From positions 186,001 to 250,000 of the forward strand of contig JBDNHI010000202.1 of NCBI GenBank assembly GCA_041694635.1: 64,000 bases of DNA. The letters run 5' to 3'. Source of the DNA: UBA969 sp041694635. GTDB lineage: Bacteria; Planctomycetota; Planctomycetia; Gemmatales; Gemmataceae. The translations under genes were made by a program, and so were the position numbers. Below, piece by piece: positions 1 through 10,400 of the stretch. Position 1 is the first letter of the stretch. Every line of letters starts with the position of its first letter. The notes beneath the pieces are model-generated. The model saw only the letters and a list, made by a program, of their open reading frames with translations, searched no databases and was not told the origin of the DNA.

Positions 1-320
1 TAGTTGAAAAATACTGCTTCCAAGGACATACCCATGTCCCAGGCGTTTTTATCCAGCAAGAAGGTTCCGAACTTTATCACTTTCAACCCCCTGAAGAATT
101 TGATTTTTCTTATCAGCTTGATAATAGAAAAACTTTATGTAACGTTGGTTCGGTCGGTCAACCTAGGGATTCAAATAATAAATCTTGCTATGTTATTCTT
201 GAAAACAATAAAATTACTTATCGAAGGGTTGCATACGAGATTGAAACTACTGTAAATAAAATATATGCTATTCCAGAATTAGAAAACTTTCTAGGAGACC
301 GACTTAAGGAAGGGCGTTAG
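1..320 (+). CDS. Metallophosphoesterase, C-terminal part (cut by left window edge)
   Basis: The reading frame with codons starting at position 3 is open from the window edge to a TAG at 318-320 and gives about 105 residues. It carries the two C-terminal signatures of the calcineurin-like YfcE / diadenosine-tetraphosphatase-type family: GHTHVPG, which supplies metal-binding histidines, and NVGSVGQPRD. The start and the N-terminal metal site (DxH, GD, GNHD motifs) lie outside the window. Family members are cytosolic metal-dependent phosphodiesterases or nucleotide phosphatases; the substrate cannot be told from this fragment. It lies 53 nt upstream of yidC on the same strand. A shorter open frame at 4-255 is a shadow of this gene. 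Confidence 0.85.
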   Translation, partial: VEKYCFQGHTHVPGVFIQQEGSELYHFQPPEEFDFSYQLDNRKTLCNVGSVGQPRDSNNKSCYVILENNKITYRRVAYEIETTVNKIYAIPELENFLGDRLKEGR

Positions 321-373
321 TTTTTTTCGGTATTGGTGTTTGTTTTTTACCTACGAATTCATTTAAAAGAATC

Positions 374-2722
374 ATGAAGAATAATAAGAATTTCCTTTTG
401 TTTTTTACAGCATCTTTTCTTCTTTTTGCTGCTTGGATTCAAATCCGAGAAAGCATTTGGCCCGCTCCTAAAAAAATCGTTGCTCCAAAAGAAGTTCGTA
501 TTGAAGAAGATGATCTTAAGATTCAACCAAAAGTTGGTGGTATTGATCTTGTTCCATTTAAAGAATCAGGAAAATTTCTACTGCTAGGAAGTGAAGATTC
601 TTCCTCTGGTTATCATCTTGGAATTACTTTAGACCCCATCGGGGCGTGTGTTCGTAAAGTTGTTCTCAATAAATTTCAACAAGCTGATAGAATGGGACGG
701 CCTGTTTGGGAAAATGAAAAAGAAAAATTACAAAAGCCTCTCGATCTTATCCCTTTGGAAACTCGATGGCATGCTGGGGCTAATTATTTGTATCACTTCG
801 ATTTTAAGGATCAGATTGGTGAGCAACCACTCGATTTTTTGGGGAAAATCGAATGGAAGTTGGTTTCTGGTCCTGTTGAAGAAATCGATTCTTTAGGTGT
901 TTCTAAGCAAAAGATTGTTTTTGAAACTAATGTCCAAAATGTCATTGTTAGTAAGATTTTCACCCTTGCTAAAAATAATTATCATGCTGGATTAGAGCTT
1001 GTTTTTTCTACGCAAGAAGTTTTACCCATTCCTTTTCGTTATCAAGTTACTGGACCTCGTGGCCTTCCCGTTGAGGGCGAGTGGTATACTAATACTTTTC
1101 GTAATTCGCTTATTGCACAAGTTGATGAAAAAAATAATATTTATCGCGATATTCAAGATGCTCGGCAAATTTCATCTTGGATGGGCGGAAGTGAAGTGAT
1201 TGTTAACAATCAGATGAAGCACTGGTTTAGGTATGCTGGTGTTGCAATTCAGTATTTTTCTTCAATGGTTGTTGTTGATGATGAACAGGAAGATCAGAAG
1301 GTGATTGAAAAAGTTAGGCCAACTTTAGAAGCTACTTTTGCTAAGGGTGATATTATTCGTATTGATCAGAAAAATATGGATCTTCGTACTAATGAAGGAA
1401 AAGTCGAAACATTTTGGTTTGAAAATACTAACCAGTTTGAAAACTTTAAGAACCAAATTGGTCCTTTGCGTAAAATTGCAGTCTATTATCGGCACATTCC
1501 TACTGTTGATAAAAAACCAATGTATGTTGTTATTGGTATTCGAAAAGAATCTGAAGCCCAACCTCTTTTTGAAAATGATATCACCGTTAGACTAACTTCC
1601 AAGCAATTTAACCTCATTGCGGGCAAACCAGTCACCCATAAGTATTTGCTTTACAATGGCCCTGTCAAATCAAGTTTATTAGGTGATTTTAGTGGTAATG
1701 CATCAGTTAAGTCTGATCAGATATCGCATTATTCCAACAAGCTAGGTTTAAACACTATGACTGATTATCAGTCTCCCGGTTGGATTGGTAATTTTTGTGC
1801 ATCGATTTTTTGGACCGACCTTGTTATTAAATGCACCAATATGATGCATTGGGTATTGTGGAAGGTTTATTTGTTAATTCCAAATTTTGGTTTGTGCATT
1901 GTTTTTATTACTATTCTGATCCGAGGATTAATGTTTCCTCTTAGCAGGAAACAAGCAATTATGAGTATAAAGATGCAAGAATTGGCACCCGAATTGAAAA
2001 AGATTCAAGCTAAATTTAAGGACGATAAACAAGGACTTGGCTTAGCTCAAATGGAATTATACCGCAAGTATAATGTTAATCCTTTTGGAACTTGTTGGGT
2101 TGTTCTCATCCAAATGCCTGTTTTTATGGGCCTTTACTTTGCACTTCAAGAAAGTATTCACTTTAGATTAGCTACTTTTTGGCCTACTTGGGTTATTAAT
2201 CTTGCTGCCCCCGATATGCTTATTAATTGGGGTTCTGGCATTCCTTTAATTAGTAACCCAGAAGATTATGGTGGTTTCCTATACCTTGGACCTTATTTTA
2301 ATCTTTTACCAATTTTTGCAATTGTTCTAATGGTTTTTCAACAAAAAATGTTTACTCCACCCCCAACTGATGAACAGCAAGAAGCCCAACAGAAAATGAT
2401 GACCTATATGATGGTTTTTATGGGATTTATGTTTTACAAGGTTGCGGCAGGTTTATGTATTTATTTTGTCGCTAGCAGTATTTGGGGCCTTGCTGAAAGA
2501 AAACTTCTACCCAAAACTAAGGCGAATGGTTCACCTTTGCTTGCCTCTGCTGGCTCAAGTGATTTTACCCGTAACGACTCAGGGCCTATTGGCAAAGCTG
2601 AGCGTAATGCTCGTAAAGAATTGACTAATAAATCTCAAATTAAAGATCCTGCTGACAAAACTTGGATTGACTCTTGGCGTGATTGGTTTCAAGATATTCT
2701 TAATAAAGCCGAGAAAAAATAA
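374..2722 (+). CDS. yidC: Membrane protein insertase YidC
   Basis: YidC inserts and folds inner-membrane proteins, alone or with SecYEG. The 782-residue product has an N-terminal membrane anchor (about residues 6-23), a long periplasmic domain, and a C-terminal 60KD_IMP core from about residue 490. The core holds the first core helix with its conserved Arg (LIRGLMFPLSRKQ), the cytoplasmic hairpin (MQELAPELKKIQAKFKDD) and NPFGTCWVVLIQMPVFMGLYF. A charged tail follows the last helix. At 782 residues it is longer than the roughly 550-residue E. coli protein, mostly in the periplasmic part. The mnmE gene follows after 22 nt, a common bacterial neighbourhood. I see no rnpA or rpmH upstream. Confidence 0.95.
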   Translation: MKNNKNFLLFFTASFLLFAAWIQIRESIWPAPKKIVAPKEVRIEEDDLKIQPKVGGIDLVPFKESGKFLLLGSEDSSSGYHLGITLDPIGACVRKVVLNKFQQADRMGRPVWENEKEKLQKPLDLIPLETRWHAGANYLYHFDFKDQIGEQPLDFLGKIEWKLVSGPVEEIDSLGVSKQKIVFETNVQNVIVSKIFTLAKNNYHAGLELVFSTQEVLPIPFRYQVTGPRGLPVEGEWYTNTFRNSLIAQVDEKNNIYRDIQDARQISSWMGGSEVIVNNQMKHWFRYAGVAIQYFSSMVVVDDEQEDQKVIEKVRPTLEATFAKGDIIRIDQKNMDLRTNEGKVETFWFENTNQFENFKNQIGPLRKIAVYYRHIPTVDKKPMYVVIGIRKESEAQPLFENDITVRLTSKQFNLIAGKPVTHKYLLYNGPVKSSLLGDFSGNASVKSDQISHYSNKLGLNTMTDYQSPGWIGNFCASIFWTDLVIKCTNMMHWVLWKVYLLIPNFGLCIVFITILIRGLMFPLSRKQAIMSIKMQELAPELKKIQAKFKDDKQGLGLAQMELYRKYNVNPFGTCWVVLIQMPVFMGLYFALQESIHFRLATFWPTWVINLAAPDMLINWGSGIPLISNPEDYGGFLYLGPYFNLLPIFAIVLMVFQQKMFTPPPTDEQQEAQQKMMTYMMVFMGFMFYKVAAGLCIYFVASSIWGLAERKLLPKTKANGSPLLASAGSSDFTRNDSGPIGKAERNARKELTNKSQIKDPADKTWIDSWRDWFQDILNKAEKK

Positions 2723-2744
2723 CCCTGATTTCGGGGCTTACTAA

Positions 2745-4079
2745 TTGCAAAAAGAAATTCTTCTTTCTTATGATTTGATTTGTGCTTCCTCTTCCCCTTC
2801 CGGAATCGGAGCTAGGAAAGTTGTTCGAATTAGCGGTGATTTGGCTTTCGAAGCTGTTTCATCGTTTTTAATTTTTGAAAACCCCAGTTTTTTAAATTCT
2901 AAAAAACTTGTTTCTGCTTCTCTCTTTCTTGACGAACATCGTCCTATTGCAATTGATGTTTATTTTTGGAAGGCACCTTTTTCTTATACCGGCCAGAATG
3001 TTATTGAATTACATCTTCATTCTAATCCGTTCATTGTTGATTTTGTGTTTTCTAAACTTCTCGAATTTGGTGCTCGCTTGGCTAAACCTGGTGAGTTTAC
3101 CCTTCGGGCGTTTTTAAATGGGAAAATCGATATTACTCAGGTCGAAGCCATTCATCAAGTTATCGAGGCTTCTACTTCAGAAAATTTGGTAAAGGCCTTG
3201 GGTAAATTAGCGGGTGGCGTCTTTGACCCTTTGCTTCAAGTAAAAGATGATTTGCTTAATCTTCTTTCAGATGTTGAAGCAAATCTTGATTTCTCGACTG
3301 AAGATATTCAAATTATCGGTACAGATGATATCTTGAAAATGATTGGGAAGTTAATCGCACGAATTTTATTGTTGGTTAAAAAATTAGAATTGCGTGGTAG
3401 TGGTTCTGATAAAACTTCTGTTATTTTTGTTGGCCCTCCTAATGTAGGTAAATCTTCTTTATTTAATTGTCTTGTGCGTGGCCAAAAATCTTTAGTTAGC
3501 CCTATTGCTGGAACCACTCGCGATGTTGTTACTGCTAAAGTTGATTGGCAGGGTTTCGTTTTTGAGCTTATCGATACTCCTGGAATTGAAATGGGACGAA
3601 ATCTTATTGAGACTCAAGCCCAAGACCTTTCAAATAAAGAACTTCAACTTGCTGATGTGATCTTATTTTGTTCCGACCACGACCACCTTCGATTTTCTGA
3701 TTTCGGAACTGATTTTTCATCCACGAAATTGATTAAAGTTGCGACTAAATCGGATATTTGCTTTGCTCCAGATAATTGGTTTCCTACAAGTTCTACGAGC
3801 CTTCAAGGAATTGAAGATTTGATGAATAAAATTGTTGTGTTTGCTCAAGAAAAAACTATTTTTTCTTCTGCCCCAGGGATTTCACGCATAACTGGTTTCG
3901 CAAACTTGTGCCTTGAAAACCTTAGAAGGGCTCATCATTGTGTGCTTTTTGAACAACCCCTTGAGCTTTTAGCCCTGGAACTTAGAGAAGCAATTGAAAA
4001 TCTTGGACAGGTTACTGGCCATATCTTTACAGATGACCTCCTTGATCGAATGTTTAGTAGATTTTGTGTTGGGAAGTAA
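2745..4079 (+). CDS. mnmE: tRNA uridine-34 carboxymethylaminomethyl synthesis GTPase MnmE
   Basis: MnmE works with MnmG to put the carboxymethylaminomethyl group on U34 of certain tRNAs. The 444-residue protein has the N-terminal folate-binding domain (GIGARKVVRISG near residue 20; PGEFTLRAFLNGKIDITQVEA), a helical domain, and an inserted G domain with the P-loop GPPNVGKSS at about 230-238, TTRD, DTPG and TKSD in place of NKxD. It ends in the catalytic FCVGK (Cys441). The start is TTG, because no in-frame ATG lies near the expected N-terminus; a GGGG stretch about 9 nt upstream may act as ribosome site. Length and motifs are normal for the family. Confidence 0.94.
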   Translation: MQKEILLSYDLICASSSPSGIGARKVVRISGDLAFEAVSSFLIFENPSFLNSKKLVSASLFLDEHRPIAIDVYFWKAPFSYTGQNVIELHLHSNPFIVDFVFSKLLEFGARLAKPGEFTLRAFLNGKIDITQVEAIHQVIEASTSENLVKALGKLAGGVFDPLLQVKDDLLNLLSDVEANLDFSTEDIQIIGTDDILKMIGKLIARILLLVKKLELRGSGSDKTSVIFVGPPNVGKSSLFNCLVRGQKSLVSPIAGTTRDVVTAKVDWQGFVFELIDTPGIEMGRNLIETQAQDLSNKELQLADVILFCSDHDHLRFSDFGTDFSSTKLIKVATKSDICFAPDNWFPTSSTSLQGIEDLMNKIVVFAQEKTIFSSAPGISRITGFANLCLENLRRAHHCVLFEQPLELLALELREAIENLGQVTGHIFTDDLLDRMFSRFCVGK

Positions 4080-4136
4080 TTGGTTTTCTTTCTAATTTAG
4101 CTTATCTTAATATTGGGTTCATTATTGGTTTTTGTA

Positions 4137-4142
4137 TATAAT
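4137..4142 (+). promoter_or_regulatory. Candidate -10 box ahead of ispG
   Basis: A consensus TATAAT lies 43 nt upstream of the ispG ATG. TTGGGT at 4113-4118 could be a weak -35 with an 18-nt spacer. ispG may therefore have its own promoter in addition to read-through from mnmE. Confidence 0.4.
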
Positions 4143-4184
4143 GTAACATGGAAGTTTATTTCCTTTTCGAAAGGACTCATTAAT

Positions 4185-5339
4185 ATGTCATATAAGCATA
4201 AATTTACTAGGCATAAAACTAGAGAAGTTATGATTGGAACTAAGGTCATCGGTGGTGATAATCCTATTTTAGTCCAATCGATGACCACACCTGATACACA
4301 CTTAGTTGAAGAGGTGGTTAAACAAATTCACGAACTTGAGAAAGTTGGTTGTGAATTAATTCGTGTCACTGTGCCTAAAGCCGAAGATGCTCACTCTCTA
4401 GGTGAGATCCGAAAGAGGATTGGCATTCCTCTTATTTGTGATATCCATTTTGATTATAAAATGGCATTGCAAGCAATGGATCATCCTATCGATAAAATTC
4501 GTATCAACCCCGGTAATATTGGCGGGTATGATCGATATCGACAGGTGTTAAGAAAAGCTAAAGATAAAGGCCTTCCCATTCGTATTGGCGTTAATGCGGG
4601 AAGTTTGGAAAAAGAACTTATCGAAAAATATGGCTTTCCTTGCCCACCTGCAATGGTGGAAAGTGCTTTAAGATATTTAGAGATCGCTGAAGCTGAAGGG
4701 GTTAGAAATATTATTGTGTCATTAAAATCAAGTGATGTTCTTACCGCAGTTGAAGCTTACCGATTGTTTGCAAAACAGGCTGATTACCCAACCCACATTG
4801 GCATTACTGAAGCTGGAAAACCACCTTATGCCGTTACCAAATCTGCGTGTGGCTTGGCACCTTTGTTAATTGACGGCATTGGCGACACGATCCGCATAAG
4901 TTTATTAGGAAATCCAATACCAGAAATTCAGGCTGCTTTTGATATTCTTCAAGCAACACAGAGGCGGGTTCGCAAACCAGAAATTATTGCTTGCCCAACT
5001 TGTGGTCGGCTTGAAATCGATTTAGAAGGGATTATTTCTCAAGTTGAAAAAAGACTGGAGGGCAAGACTACTCCTGTGAAAATTAGCATTCTTGGTTGTA
5101 TTGTCAACGGTCCGGGGGAGGCTCGGGAAGCTGACCTTGGTATTGCTGCTGGCAAAGGTAAAGGTGTGATTTTTAAGCGTGGTGAAATTATTAGAAATGT
5201 GCTTGAAAGTGAAATGGTTGATGCGCTTATTGAAGAAATTGAAAAATGGGAAATTGAAGAAGTGCAAAGTGGAAACCTTGCGGTGGAGAAAAGTCTTGGA
5301 AGCCCCGAAAAGAAACGCTCCCTTCCTGTTATTCGGTAA
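4185..5339 (+). CDS. ispG: 4-hydroxy-3-methylbut-2-enyl diphosphate synthase (IspG/GcpE)
   Basis: IspG is the Fe-S enzyme of the penultimate step of the MEP isoprenoid pathway, converting MEcPP to HMBPP. From the chosen start the protein has 384 residues. The TIM-barrel part carries ILVQSMTTPDTH, CDIHFDYKMA and RINPGNIGG. The C-terminal part carries the cluster cysteines in CPTCGR and GCIVNGPGEARE. The frame is open for 24 more codons upstream, but ATG 4185 is preferred because AAGGAC precedes it at good spacing and the IspG-like sequence starts there. The compact length indicates the ordinary bacterial form without the large plant-type insert. Confidence 0.95.
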   Translation: MSYKHKFTRHKTREVMIGTKVIGGDNPILVQSMTTPDTHLVEEVVKQIHELEKVGCELIRVTVPKAEDAHSLGEIRKRIGIPLICDIHFDYKMALQAMDHPIDKIRINPGNIGGYDRYRQVLRKAKDKGLPIRIGVNAGSLEKELIEKYGFPCPPAMVESALRYLEIAEAEGVRNIIVSLKSSDVLTAVEAYRLFAKQADYPTHIGITEAGKPPYAVTKSACGLAPLLIDGIGDTIRISLLGNPIPEIQAAFDILQATQRRVRKPEIIACPTCGRLEIDLEGIISQVEKRLEGKTTPVKISILGCIVNGPGEAREADLGIAAGKGKGVIFKRGEIIRNVLESEMVDALIEEIEKWEIEEVQSGNLAVEKSLGSPEKKRSLPVIR

Positions 5340-5383
5340 TATTTTTAATTAGGCACAATTTTGTTTCTGGAGGCTTGTATCAA

Positions 5384-7267
5384 ATGCCTGTACAGTTTTC
5401 TTGTGGTGCTTGTAAGAAAAAGTTTAAGGCTGCTGATAAATTTGCTGGGAAAAATATTCCTTGCCCTAACTGTAAAACGCTTTTAAAAGTTCCTTCACTT
5501 CCTCCAGAAGTAAAATCTACTCCAATTGTTTCTATCCCAACTAATTCAAAATCTTTTTCGCAATCAGAACTAGATGCTGAAACCCTTGCTGCAAGTGCCC
5601 TTGATGAATCAAATCAGCAAGAAAATGTTGCTCCAGAGTTTATCGAATTTGTTTGTAGTTATTGTGATGAAAAAAACTCGGTCGCTTTAGATTTGGGAGG
5701 TAAGCAAACGCCCTGCACCAGTTGTCGAAGAATTTTAAAAGTTCCTATGCCTGTTAAAAAGGAAGGCCCCGATTGGAAAAAGCAATCTGATAAACGGCCT
5801 TTAGGTGCTCTTCGTATAGAAGAACCGGAATTGGAAGGCACTTGGAATTCCACTTTGGATAGCGTTTCTCGCGATGCATTGCTTGAGGCGGGAGCCATTG
5901 TTGAAGAATTTGAGCCGCTTACTCGTGCTGAAAAAATTAAGCGGTTTGCTTTGGTTTTGTTTTTAATTTTCGTTGGTTTAACGGGGTACCTTTATTGGAA
6001 TTCATACAAGGTTAAGTCGAATGAAGAGGCTCGGATTGCAATTATTGAAACGAAACTTAAAACGGGTGATTTGGTAAATCTTTCGGGTGAAGTTAAATCT
6101 GTTTTACTTACTGGTATTGCTGTCTCTAGGATTTTAGATAATGCGGACACCTCTGCACCGAAAATAAAAAAAAACCTTCAAAATGCATTGGCTTCATTGG
6201 AAAAAACGAGTTCCTTGATTGATAAAGATTTTGCTCTTCTTGAATTATGTCGAGGAATTATTGCGCTTGGGGGGAACAAAGATGAAATACGGGACGGTAA
6301 AAAATTGAAATGGGATGAAGTGCAGAAGTTTTTAAAACAACCTTTTGATGCTTTCTCTATCCCCGAATTTAAACTTTTAGCTTTAAAAGAGGCTACTTTC
6401 ACCTTTGTCGCCAAGGATGAAGTTGACCGAGCCATTGCTTTTGCTTCTCAAGTTTTATCAGGGACTGTAATTTCTAAGGATAAAAAAACAGATGATCAGG
6501 CCGATTCTTTGGCGATAGTTGGATTGGTATTATTTAATGCTAAAAAAAGTGAACCTTTAAAGCAAATTATGACTTCAATAGTATCACGCTATACTTCTTC
6601 TCCAAACACATTGGTTTCTCCGTTTACTGCTGCGCTTTTTAAACTTGTGGATAGTTCGAAACCTTTACCATTCGTTTTGTCTGATTCTCCTGCTAATGAA
6701 GCTGAACTGTATTGCAAATTCTGTGTTGATCTGACTCAAGATAAGTTTTCGGATGAATTTAAACGATTTGAAGATGTTTTACGCCTTAACATTATTGCAA
6801 GGGTTGCATTGTTGTCGTTTGTTTTAGAAAAAGATGGAACTATATTAAGTTCTGAACTTAATCGCATAGTATCAGAAGGTGTTGTGCCTAATTTAGAATG
6901 CATTCAGTGTTATCTTCTTCTTGTGGCGATTAATTCTAATTTAAAAATAAAGTCAGATTCTTGGGATAATGCTGCTAAAATTATAAATGAAAAACTTAAA
7001 AGTTATAAAGATTTCAAACAGTTGAAATCCTTAATAACTTTTGCAGCGATCGAATCAAACCTAGAGTACAATGCCGATATTCTTGATAAAATCAGTAAAA
7101 TTGACTTTGGAACGGTGGGAAAACTATTGGCATTTAGGTTTGTTGGCATGAATTCAAAGAATGCGGGTTGGTTTATTCCTGCCTTAGGAAAACTCTCAGA
7201 TCCTGATAAGTCGTTTGGCAATGTAGGAATTGCCCTCTCCAACGAGAATTTATCCAAAAAAAAATAG
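5384..7267 (+). CDS. Membrane-anchored protein with two MJ0042-type zinc ribbons, unknown function
   Basis: I do not recognise a named protein. The N-terminus has two similar zinc-ribbon modules, Cys7-X2-Cys10...Cys27-X2-Cys30 and Cys91-X2-Cys94...Cys111-X2-Cys114, each ending in a LKVP-type motif, as in MJ0042 fingers that planctomycetes often fuse to membrane proteins. One membrane helix follows (about 188-205), then roughly 420 residues of predominantly helical, TPR-like sequence. The ribbons would be cytoplasmic and the helical part outside the inner membrane. ATG 5384 is chosen over TTG 5375 because CTGGAGG ends 10 nt before the ATG but only 1 nt before the TTG. Two secreted helical-repeat proteins follow, suggesting a shared complex (inference). 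Confidence 0.75.
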   Translation: MPVQFSCGACKKKFKAADKFAGKNIPCPNCKTLLKVPSLPPEVKSTPIVSIPTNSKSFSQSELDAETLAASALDESNQQENVAPEFIEFVCSYCDEKNSVALDLGGKQTPCTSCRRILKVPMPVKKEGPDWKKQSDKRPLGALRIEEPELEGTWNSTLDSVSRDALLEAGAIVEEFEPLTRAEKIKRFALVLFLIFVGLTGYLYWNSYKVKSNEEARIAIIETKLKTGDLVNLSGEVKSVLLTGIAVSRILDNADTSAPKIKKNLQNALASLEKTSSLIDKDFALLELCRGIIALGGNKDEIRDGKKLKWDEVQKFLKQPFDAFSIPEFKLLALKEATFTFVAKDEVDRAIAFASQVLSGTVISKDKKTDDQADSLAIVGLVLFNAKKSEPLKQIMTSIVSRYTSSPNTLVSPFTAALFKLVDSSKPLPFVLSDSPANEAELYCKFCVDLTQDKFSDEFKRFEDVLRLNIIARVALLSFVLEKDGTILSSELNRIVSEGVVPNLECIQCYLLLVAINSNLKIKSDSWDNAAKIINEKLKSYKDFKQLKSLITFAAIESNLEYNADILDKISKIDFGTVGKLLAFRFVGMNSKNAGWFIPALGKLSDPDKSFGNVGIALSNENLSKKK

Positions 7268-7401
7268 CTATCAACTTTCTTTTTAAGGTTTTTGCTATAC
7301 CTTTGCTCTGCCCTTTGGAATAATGAATTATTATCTTTGTCTAGGTTCTTGTAATTTTGGACAAAGTTGTCTTAAACTTTTAAGTATGTTTTGGGTGATT
7401 A

Positions 7402-10400
7402 ATGAAAAGATCTTTTGCAATATTTGTAAGCCTTACACTTATCGCCCCTATTGTTGTTTTTGCGCAGTCGGGGAAAGAGCGTATTGATCTTGATTTTGTT
7501 GAAGGGCTAAGAAAAAAAGGAGATATTGATCTAGCCATCGATTATTTAAAACTTCTTGAAAAAATCGCTTCTCCTTCTTTAAAAGCAAATCTTCCTTTGG
7601 AATTAGCCCGAACACAGTTATCAAAAGCTCTTGCTGAGCCTGATAAAACAAGGAGACAAACGCTCTATAAGGGGGTTATGGATGAGATTAAAAAGTTTAT
7701 TGCTACTAACCCAAAAAGCTCTAGGCTTGTTGAAGCCAAGCTTGATCTTGCCAATTTGACCAACCAGATGGCTAAAACGAAATTATCTGAAATTGCTAGT
7801 GTTAGATCCTTTGTTGAAAAAGAAGCAAAGGGTGTTGAGGCAAGGGCCCTTATCCTTGATTCTAGAAAACAAATGACGGGATCTTTGAAGGAGCTGCAAG
7901 ATAAATTACCAACTTTGACTGGGTCTTCTCCTGCGGAAGTAGCTGAACAAAAGAGTATTGCAAATAAAATATCTCAAACTGAAATGGATTTTGCCTTATC
8001 TTTTTATGACGAAGCTAAGTCTTTCTCTGATTCAGGCAAAGATAAAGATCGTCGTTTACGCGCTGATAAAATTACAGAGGCAATTAAGGAAATGGATAAA
8101 TTGGTCAATAGGCCTGAGAGTGATCCCCAAACTTGGAAAGCCAAGGCTTGGGTAGCTTTATATTTTATGGAAAATGGAGAACCCAAAAAAGCTAGGCCAA
8201 AGCTTATCGAAATTCTTTCTGTTCCCGCCTCTAACAAAGCTGCTAACGATGCCAAACGGCTTGCCCGGTACTTTTTTCTTCAAGTTATTAAGGATGCACC
8301 TGATCCCACGGAAAAGAATGTCGAAAAAATTATTCAAGATAATTCCACCAAGTGGCTCGAAGACTTTAAGTCTTTCACGAAGACTCCTGAAGGTTATGGT
8401 ATACGAATGTTGCTTGCTAAAAGTTATATCGACCAATATGGAAGTAAAGCAATTGCTACAAATACACAAAAGAAAACTGAACTTTTAAGCTTGGCTCGAA
8501 AACAATTGACAGAAGTTGAACAAGCTGAAAATGAGTTTACAGAGGAAGCTCGAAACATAAAGCTGAGCCTAATGAAGCAACAAGGTGCCTTTTCTAAAAA
8601 AGTCTCCGAACTTAAAACTTTTGAAGATTGTTTTGTTAGGGCTCAGTACGAAATTTCCCAAATCGGGGAAGGTGAATCCAAAATGACTAACCCAGATGAC
8701 ATAGAAAAGAAAAGAAAAGAACACGCTGAAATTATTATTGCTTCTCTTAAACAAGGTTTAGAAACTAAAGAAGCAAAAGACACAATGAAAAAAGGTTTGG
8801 GCATTAATCAAATCGAAATAAACAACGCTCGGGCAATGCTTACTTATTATTACTTCACAGATAAAAAATTTGATGATGCTATTCAGGTTGGTAAACAATT
8901 TGTGACTGATGATCCTAGGTCTCCCCAAGCTTCAACAGCTTCTATTTATACTCTTGGTTCGTATGCTCAAAAAATGTCTGAGCTTGAAAAAGCTGGATCA
9001 ACAGATGACAAAATTAAAGCAGCTCAAGTCGAAATGTATGCTTTTGCAAAAATGATGGTTGACCGTTGGCCTAGCGATATACCTGGTAATAGTGCAAGGC
9101 ATCAATTGGCAACATTTATGTTAAAAGAGAAGAAATATGTAGAAGCAATTGCTAATTTAGAACAAATACTACCAACTTACCCTTCCTACTCTTTTTGCCA
9201 ATTTGATTTAGGGAATGCTGCACTTGCTGCTGAAGGGGAAATCAAAGATGGAAAAAATAAAGCTAAAGCCGTAAAAGCTTTTGAATCGATTCCGATTCCT
9301 TTACCCGGTTCTGACTTTACAACGGTTAAAGTTTATTTTATTGCCAAGGGCAAACTTGGGGGTGAATACTACTCCGCTAAAAAATTTCCCGAGTTAGAAT
9401 CTCTATCTGTGATTATGAAAAATGAATTGCCTAAGCACACTTTTGACCCCGACCAAACAAAAGATGAAGAAATACGAAAAGGGGTTTCTAATACCATTGA
9501 AAATCTTGGACTTTTTGCCCTGTATGGCTTAGCTAATTCCAGCTTTAATCAAGTAAAGCTTGAAGATGTCTCTAAATTACTTGACCCTCTGGTAGACCGA
9601 GTAATTGAAGGCAAAATGCCAGAAATTAAACAGAATATCCAGTTGGGTTCTGCTTTATTTGGTATGGCCCTGCAGGCGAATGTCCAAATAGGGAATATTG
9701 AAAAAGCTCGAAAAGTAGTCAAAGCGCTTGATTATCTATCTTCCGGTGCGGAAGCTGCTGGAACTGCAAATGTTGTTTTACTTCAATTGAACGCACTTAT
9801 TGGCGATCAAATTAAAGAGTTACGGAAAAAAGGTGATAAAAAATCTTTGGATAACTCCATTGCTGGTTTTACTGCAATCCTTGACGATGTTACTAAAAAA
9901 CAAAAAATTAATAACGATTTGATCCGATTGATTGCTATTAACTATTCAACGATGGGGCTTAATGAAAAGGCTCTTACCTTGCTAAAAACTGCAGTTAAAC
10001 CGGCTATGGATAATGATGCCAAGGCAAATGCTGCTTACAAAGGCATTCAGTTGCAGATTGCAAGGGAATTACGAACTTTGAAAAAATTTGAAGAAGCTAC
10101 TAAGTTGGTCGAAGAAATTGTTACGGGTACCAAGGAAATTCCAGGTTGGGGTGCTAAAGATGCCCAGTGCCTTCTCGAAAAAGTTAAACTTTTGGAAGCT
10201 CAGGAAAAATATAACCAATCGGTACCTCTAGCTAGTCAAATGGTTAAGCAATTGGTTAGCAAGTCAAGCGATAATCAGATTAAAGACAAATACCTTGAAG
10301 CATATTACCATATGGTTTTTGGTATGTATCACTATGGTGTAAAGGCATCAGATCCTGCCCGAAAAAGCAAAGGGATTTCGGATGCTGCAGGTTTAATAGA

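Noticed and set aside
4..255. Open frame of 83 codons at the left edge
   Set aside because: It overlaps, in another frame, the clear metallophosphoesterase coding sequence ending at 320, and has no recognisable motif.
2723..2736. Hairpin CCCTG/CGGGG between yidC and mnmE
   Set aside because: Five base pairs with a wobble and no T-tract; mnmE follows directly, so termination is unlikely.
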